64,000 nucleotides of DNA. Origin: Thiotrichales bacterium. Lineage in GTDB: Bacteria; Pseudomonadota; Gammaproteobacteria; HK1. Below the pieces are notes generated by a model, which searched no databases, was not told the DNA's origin, and saw only the letters and a list, made by a program, of their open reading frames with translations. Shown in pieces: positions 61,853 to 64,000 of the stretch. Where the stretch lies: contig JAPOSC010000034.1 of NCBI GenBank assembly GCA_026709935.1, forward strand, positions 123,688 to 187,687, written 5' to 3'. The translations under genes and the position numbers were made by a program. Each line of letters begins with the position of its first letter. Within the stretch, counting starts at the first letter, position 1.

Positions 61853-62743
61853 TCACGTCGGAAAGTCCGGCCTCGGATCGAACCGCATCGATTCCCCCAT
61901 CTTCCGGTACAGCGACTCCGCCTCCGGGGTATCCGCGGGCGGGGTGACGATCTCCAGGGTGACGTACTGGTCACCGTCCGGCCGGCCGGGAAGCCCGCGT
62001 CCTTTCAGCCGCAGCGACCGGCCGGCCCGTGAGCCACGAGGAATCTTGAGATCGACTTTGCCACCGAGGGTCGGCACTGCAACCGTCGCCCCGAGGGCGG
62101 CCTCCCAGGGAGCGAGGGGCAGCTTGAGGTGCACGTCGCGACCCTCCGTCCTGAACAGCGGATGCGCGGCGTGAGCGACGGTGAGGTACAGATCGCCCGT
62201 CGGTCCCCCGCCCGGTCCGGCGCCGCCCTGACCGCCCAGGCGAATACGCTGCCCTTCCGCGACCCCCCTTGGAATTCTGATACTCAGTGTCCGGCCATTG
62301 ACGCTGATGTTGCGGGTCGCTCCGTGATAGGCGTCCTCGAGCGGGATCTCGATCCTGGCGCTCTGATCCCCACCCCGGGCCTGTCCCGGGCCGCGCGCAC
62401 CGGCGAAGCCGCCGCGCCCGAACAGGGATTCGAAGAAGTCGCTGAAGCCCGAGTCGCCGGAGAACCCTCCGCCGAAGTCGAACTGTCGCTCCCACCCGGG
62501 AGGTGGCCGGAACTCCTGTCCGTGCTCCCAGTCCTTGCCGAACCGGTCGTAAGCCGCCCGCTTCTCGGGGTCCTTCAATACCTCGTACGCTTCTCCGACT
62601 TCCTTGAACCGTGCCTCGGCGTCGGACTCCTTGGAGACATCCGGGTGGTACTTGCGCGCGAGACGTCGGTACGCGCGCTTGATGTCGTCGTGCGACGCGC
62701 CACGTGCGACTCCTAGCGTCTCGTAGTAGTCCCTGAACCGCAT
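61853..62743 (-). CDS. CbpA-type DnaJ (J-domain co-chaperone)
   Basis: 296 residues. J domain at the start ([21 protein letters not shown], then [20 protein letters not shown] with the HPD motif), a Gly/Phe-rich middle ([17 protein letters not shown]), and the two C-terminal peptide-binding beta domains ([40 protein letters not shown]). No zinc-finger (CxxCxGxG) region, so it is the CbpA type, not DnaJ proper. It stimulates DnaK ATPase. Follows htpX by 63 bases and precedes upp by 24; a heat-shock-linked operon is likely, since the promoter before htpX resembles an RpoH site. Confidence 0.95.
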   Translation of the reverse strand: MRFRDYYETLGVARGASHDDIKRAYRRLARKYHPDVSKESDAEARFKEVGEAYEVLKDPEKRAAYDRFGKDWEHGQEFRPPPGWERQFDFGGGFSGDSGFSDFFESLFGRGGFAGARGPGQARGGDQSARIEIPLEDAYHGATRNISVNGRTLSIRIPRGVAEGQRIRLGGQGGAGPGGGPTGDLYLTVAHAAHPLFRTEGRDVHLKLPLAPWEAALGATVAVPTLGGKVDLKIPRGSRAGRSLRLKGRGLPGRPDGDQYVTLEIVTPPADTPEAESLYRKMGESMRFDPRPDFPT

Positions 62744-62806
62744 CGCTTGCCGATGCTCCTACTGCGTCCCGATCCGTCCTGCTCTCTCAGCGCCGTATAT
62801 CAAGCA

Positions 62807-63697
62807 TCATCTGGCCGACGCCTCCAGCGCCGCGATGCGCTCGTCCAGCGGCGGATGGCTGCGGAGCAGTTGGGCAAAGCCGCTGCCCACGCGCCCGGAG
62901 ATCCCGAACGCGTTCATCTCGCTCGGCAGACGGGGCTCTTCGCCGTAGCCCGCGCGCAGGCGCCGCAGCGCCGCGATCATCTTGTCTCGCCCCGCGAGTT
63001 CGGCCCCGCCGACGTCCGCCCGGAACTCGCGCTGGCGCGAGAACCACATCACGATGACGGAGGCGAGCACCGAAAGCACCACCTGCGCGACGATCACGGT
63101 GATCAGGTAGCCGGGACCGTAGCCGCGCGCATTGCGGAACACCACGCGGTCCACCACGTGTCCGATGACCCGCGAGAGCAGGATGACGAACGTGTTCACC
63201 ACGCCCTGAATCAGGGTCAGGGTGACCATGTCGCCGTTGGCGACGTGGCTGACCTCGTGCCCGAGCACCGCCTCCGCCTCGTCGGCCGACATGTTCGCCA
63301 ACAGCCCCGTACTCACCGCGACGAGTGCGTTGTTGCGATTCATGCCGGTCGCGAAGGCGTTGATCTCGGGCGCGTCGTAGATGGCCACCTCCGGCATGCC
63401 GATGCCGGCCCGCCGTGCCTGGTCCGCCACCGTGTCGAGCAGCCAGCACTCGGTGCGGTTGCCCGGGCGCTCGATGACCCGGGCGCCGGTCGATCGCTTC
63501 GCCAGCCACTTGGACATCGCGAGCGAGATGAACGCGCCGCCCATGCCGATCACGGCGGAGATAACGAGCAGCGCGGTCATGTTGATGCCCCCGCCCTGGG
63601 TCTCGAGCATCCGATCGAGACCCAAGACCCGAAGCGAGATGTTCAGGACGAACAGGATGGCGAGGTTCGTCGCAACGAACAGGAATATCCGTGTCAT
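62807..63697 (-). CDS. htpX: Membrane protease HtpX
   Basis: 296 residues from ATG 63697; the frame is open further upstream but the HtpX start [19 protein letters not shown] begins here, with GGGGAG about 12 bases upstream. Two N-terminal helices, the zinc site HEVSH in [20 protein letters not shown], then two more helices ([20 protein letters not shown] and [20 protein letters not shown]) and the [20 protein letters not shown] segment with the third zinc ligand Glu. HtpX degrades misfolded inner-membrane proteins and is a heat-shock protein. Lies divergent to groES with overlapping RpoH-type promoters between them. Confidence 0.96.
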   Translation of the reverse strand: MTRIFLFVATNLAILFVLNISLRVLGLDRMLETQGGGINMTALLVISAVIGMGGAFISLAMSKWLAKRSTGARVIERPGNRTECWLLDTVADQARRAGIGMPEVAIYDAPEINAFATGMNRNNALVAVSTGLLANMSADEAEAVLGHEVSHVANGDMVTLTLIQGVVNTFVILLSRVIGHVVDRVVFRNARGYGPGYLITVIVAQVVLSVLASVIVMWFSRQREFRADVGGAELAGRDKMIAALRRLRAGYGEEPRLPSEMNAFGISGRVGSGFAQLLRSHPPLDERIAALEASAR

Positions 63698-63759
63698 GGC
63701 GTTCGTGTTCTCCCCGCCGGTCAAGACGGTCGGCGCATCTCGGTGATCCCGATGATTCA

Positions 63760-63789
63760 ATGTGGGGACAAGGTCCATTGAAATCCAAG
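63760..63789 (-). promoter_or_regulatory. RpoH (sigma-32)-like promoter for htpX-cbpA-upp
   Basis: On the minus strand CTTGGA (63784-63789), 16-base spacer, CCCCACAT (63760-63767), against the consensus CTTGAA-N11-16-CCCCATNT: one mismatch in each element. About 65 bases before htpX. Confidence 0.45.
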
Positions 63790-63804
63790 TCCATATCCCC
63801 ATAT
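63777..63804 (+). promoter_or_regulatory. RpoH (sigma-32) promoter for groES
   Basis: ATTGAAA (63777-63783), 13-base spacer, CCCCATAT (63797-63804): perfect -10 element and one mismatch in -35. About 107 bases before the groES ATG. It interlocks with the minus-strand promoter, sharing the 63777-63789 region. Confidence 0.65.
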
Positions 63805-63911
63805 TGCCTTCGCCTTTCGAGGGGAGCTCCGGTTTCCGTCGTTCAATCAGGAACACACGGCCGATGCGAATTCCGCCTCCGGCCGGCAACCCAAAGGGAG
63901 AGTTCACAGCA

Positions 63912-64000
63912 ATGGCAAAGAAGGCGAAGCAGAAAGTCCGTCCCTTGCACGATCGATTGATTGTGAAGCGAGAGGAGGAGGAGCGTACGTCGGCGGGGGG
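63912..64000 (+). CDS. groES: GroES co-chaperonin, 5' part
   Basis: The window ends 89 bases into this gene. An AAAGGGAGAG ribosome site precedes the ATG. The visible residues, a basic start AKKAKQKV then [21 protein letters not shown], match the conserved GroES N-terminus (RPLHDRVIVKR, then a few acidic residues and SAGG before the mobile loop). GroES caps the GroEL folding chamber; groEL should follow outside the window. The N-terminus is a few basic residues longer than usual. A heat-shock promoter lies upstream. Confidence 0.92.
   Translation, partial: MAKKAKQKVRPLHDRLIVKREEEERTSAG

Overview
This window reads as chromosomal DNA of a GC-rich (roughly two thirds G+C) proteobacterium, most likely an uncultured gammaproteobacterium. 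Pointers are the lptM-like/lysA pair, aceK, the glnA-ntrB-ntrC block with a sigma-54/NtrC-type promoter, and the htpX/groES heat-shock junction with RpoH-type promoters. The catabolic content (TRAP transporter, methanethiol oxidase, BKACE/Rieske pair, hydantoinases, sugar-acid enzymes) resembles free-living or host-associated marine heterotrophs. No rRNA, tRNA, CRISPR array, transposase or integrase was recognised. Taxonomy is inference from gene content only.

Layout. 0-8.3 kb: end of a TRAP transporter small permease and a large permease with a long coiled-coil tail, a four-domain rhodanese, an acyl-CoA dehydrogenase, a methylmalonate-semialdehyde dehydrogenase and a HIT protein. 8.5-17.8 kb: a DMT permease, an FAD oxidoreductase, an SDR, cinA, lptM-like, lysA, a PP-loop sulfur-transfer protein, tusA and a cation diffusion facilitator. 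17.8-29.4 kb: the nitrogen-control block glnA-ntrB-ntrC and a uraH-xdhA-MFS purine operon, bracketed by two unrelated Fic genes lying in AT-richer DNA. 29.5-38.1 kb: a HugZ-like protein, a PCu(A)C copper chaperone, a periplasmic cyclophilin, aceK, and a copper/methanethiol-oxidase set (mtoX, SCO, MauG-like).

38.2-41.5 kb: a hydantoinase-A/FAD-oxidase pair. 41.5-43.9 kb: an AT-richer graveyard of broken HicAB and ParE-type toxin-antitoxin genes ending in an HNH endonuclease gene. 44-50 kb: a sugar-acid catabolic cluster (IlvD-type dehydratase, FAH hydrolase, two SDRs, D-erythronate-dehydrogenase-like protein) with a nine-residue-repeat coiled-coil gene inside it. 50.2-54.2 kb: marR plus an EmrA-like adaptor, then a Rieske oxygenase/BKACE operon. 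54.5-64 kb: a lipoprotein, hisB-hisH without hisA/hisF, a tandem GFA protein, a dihydropyrimidinase, a hydrolase, a glutamine amidotransferase, the htpX-cbpA-upp operon, and groES running off the end.

Functional links: the glnA upstream region carries an NtrC-type site and a sigma-54 promoter, so the encoded NtrBC probably controls the operon. mtoX makes formaldehyde, sulfide and peroxide and needs copper; SCO and MauG-like proteins follow it and PCu(A)C is nearby. The divergent htpX and groES genes share a short region with overlapping RpoH-like promoters. Several families of short dispersed repeats sit in intergenic gaps; one has five recognisable copies here and another flanks the 3' side of both Fic genes.
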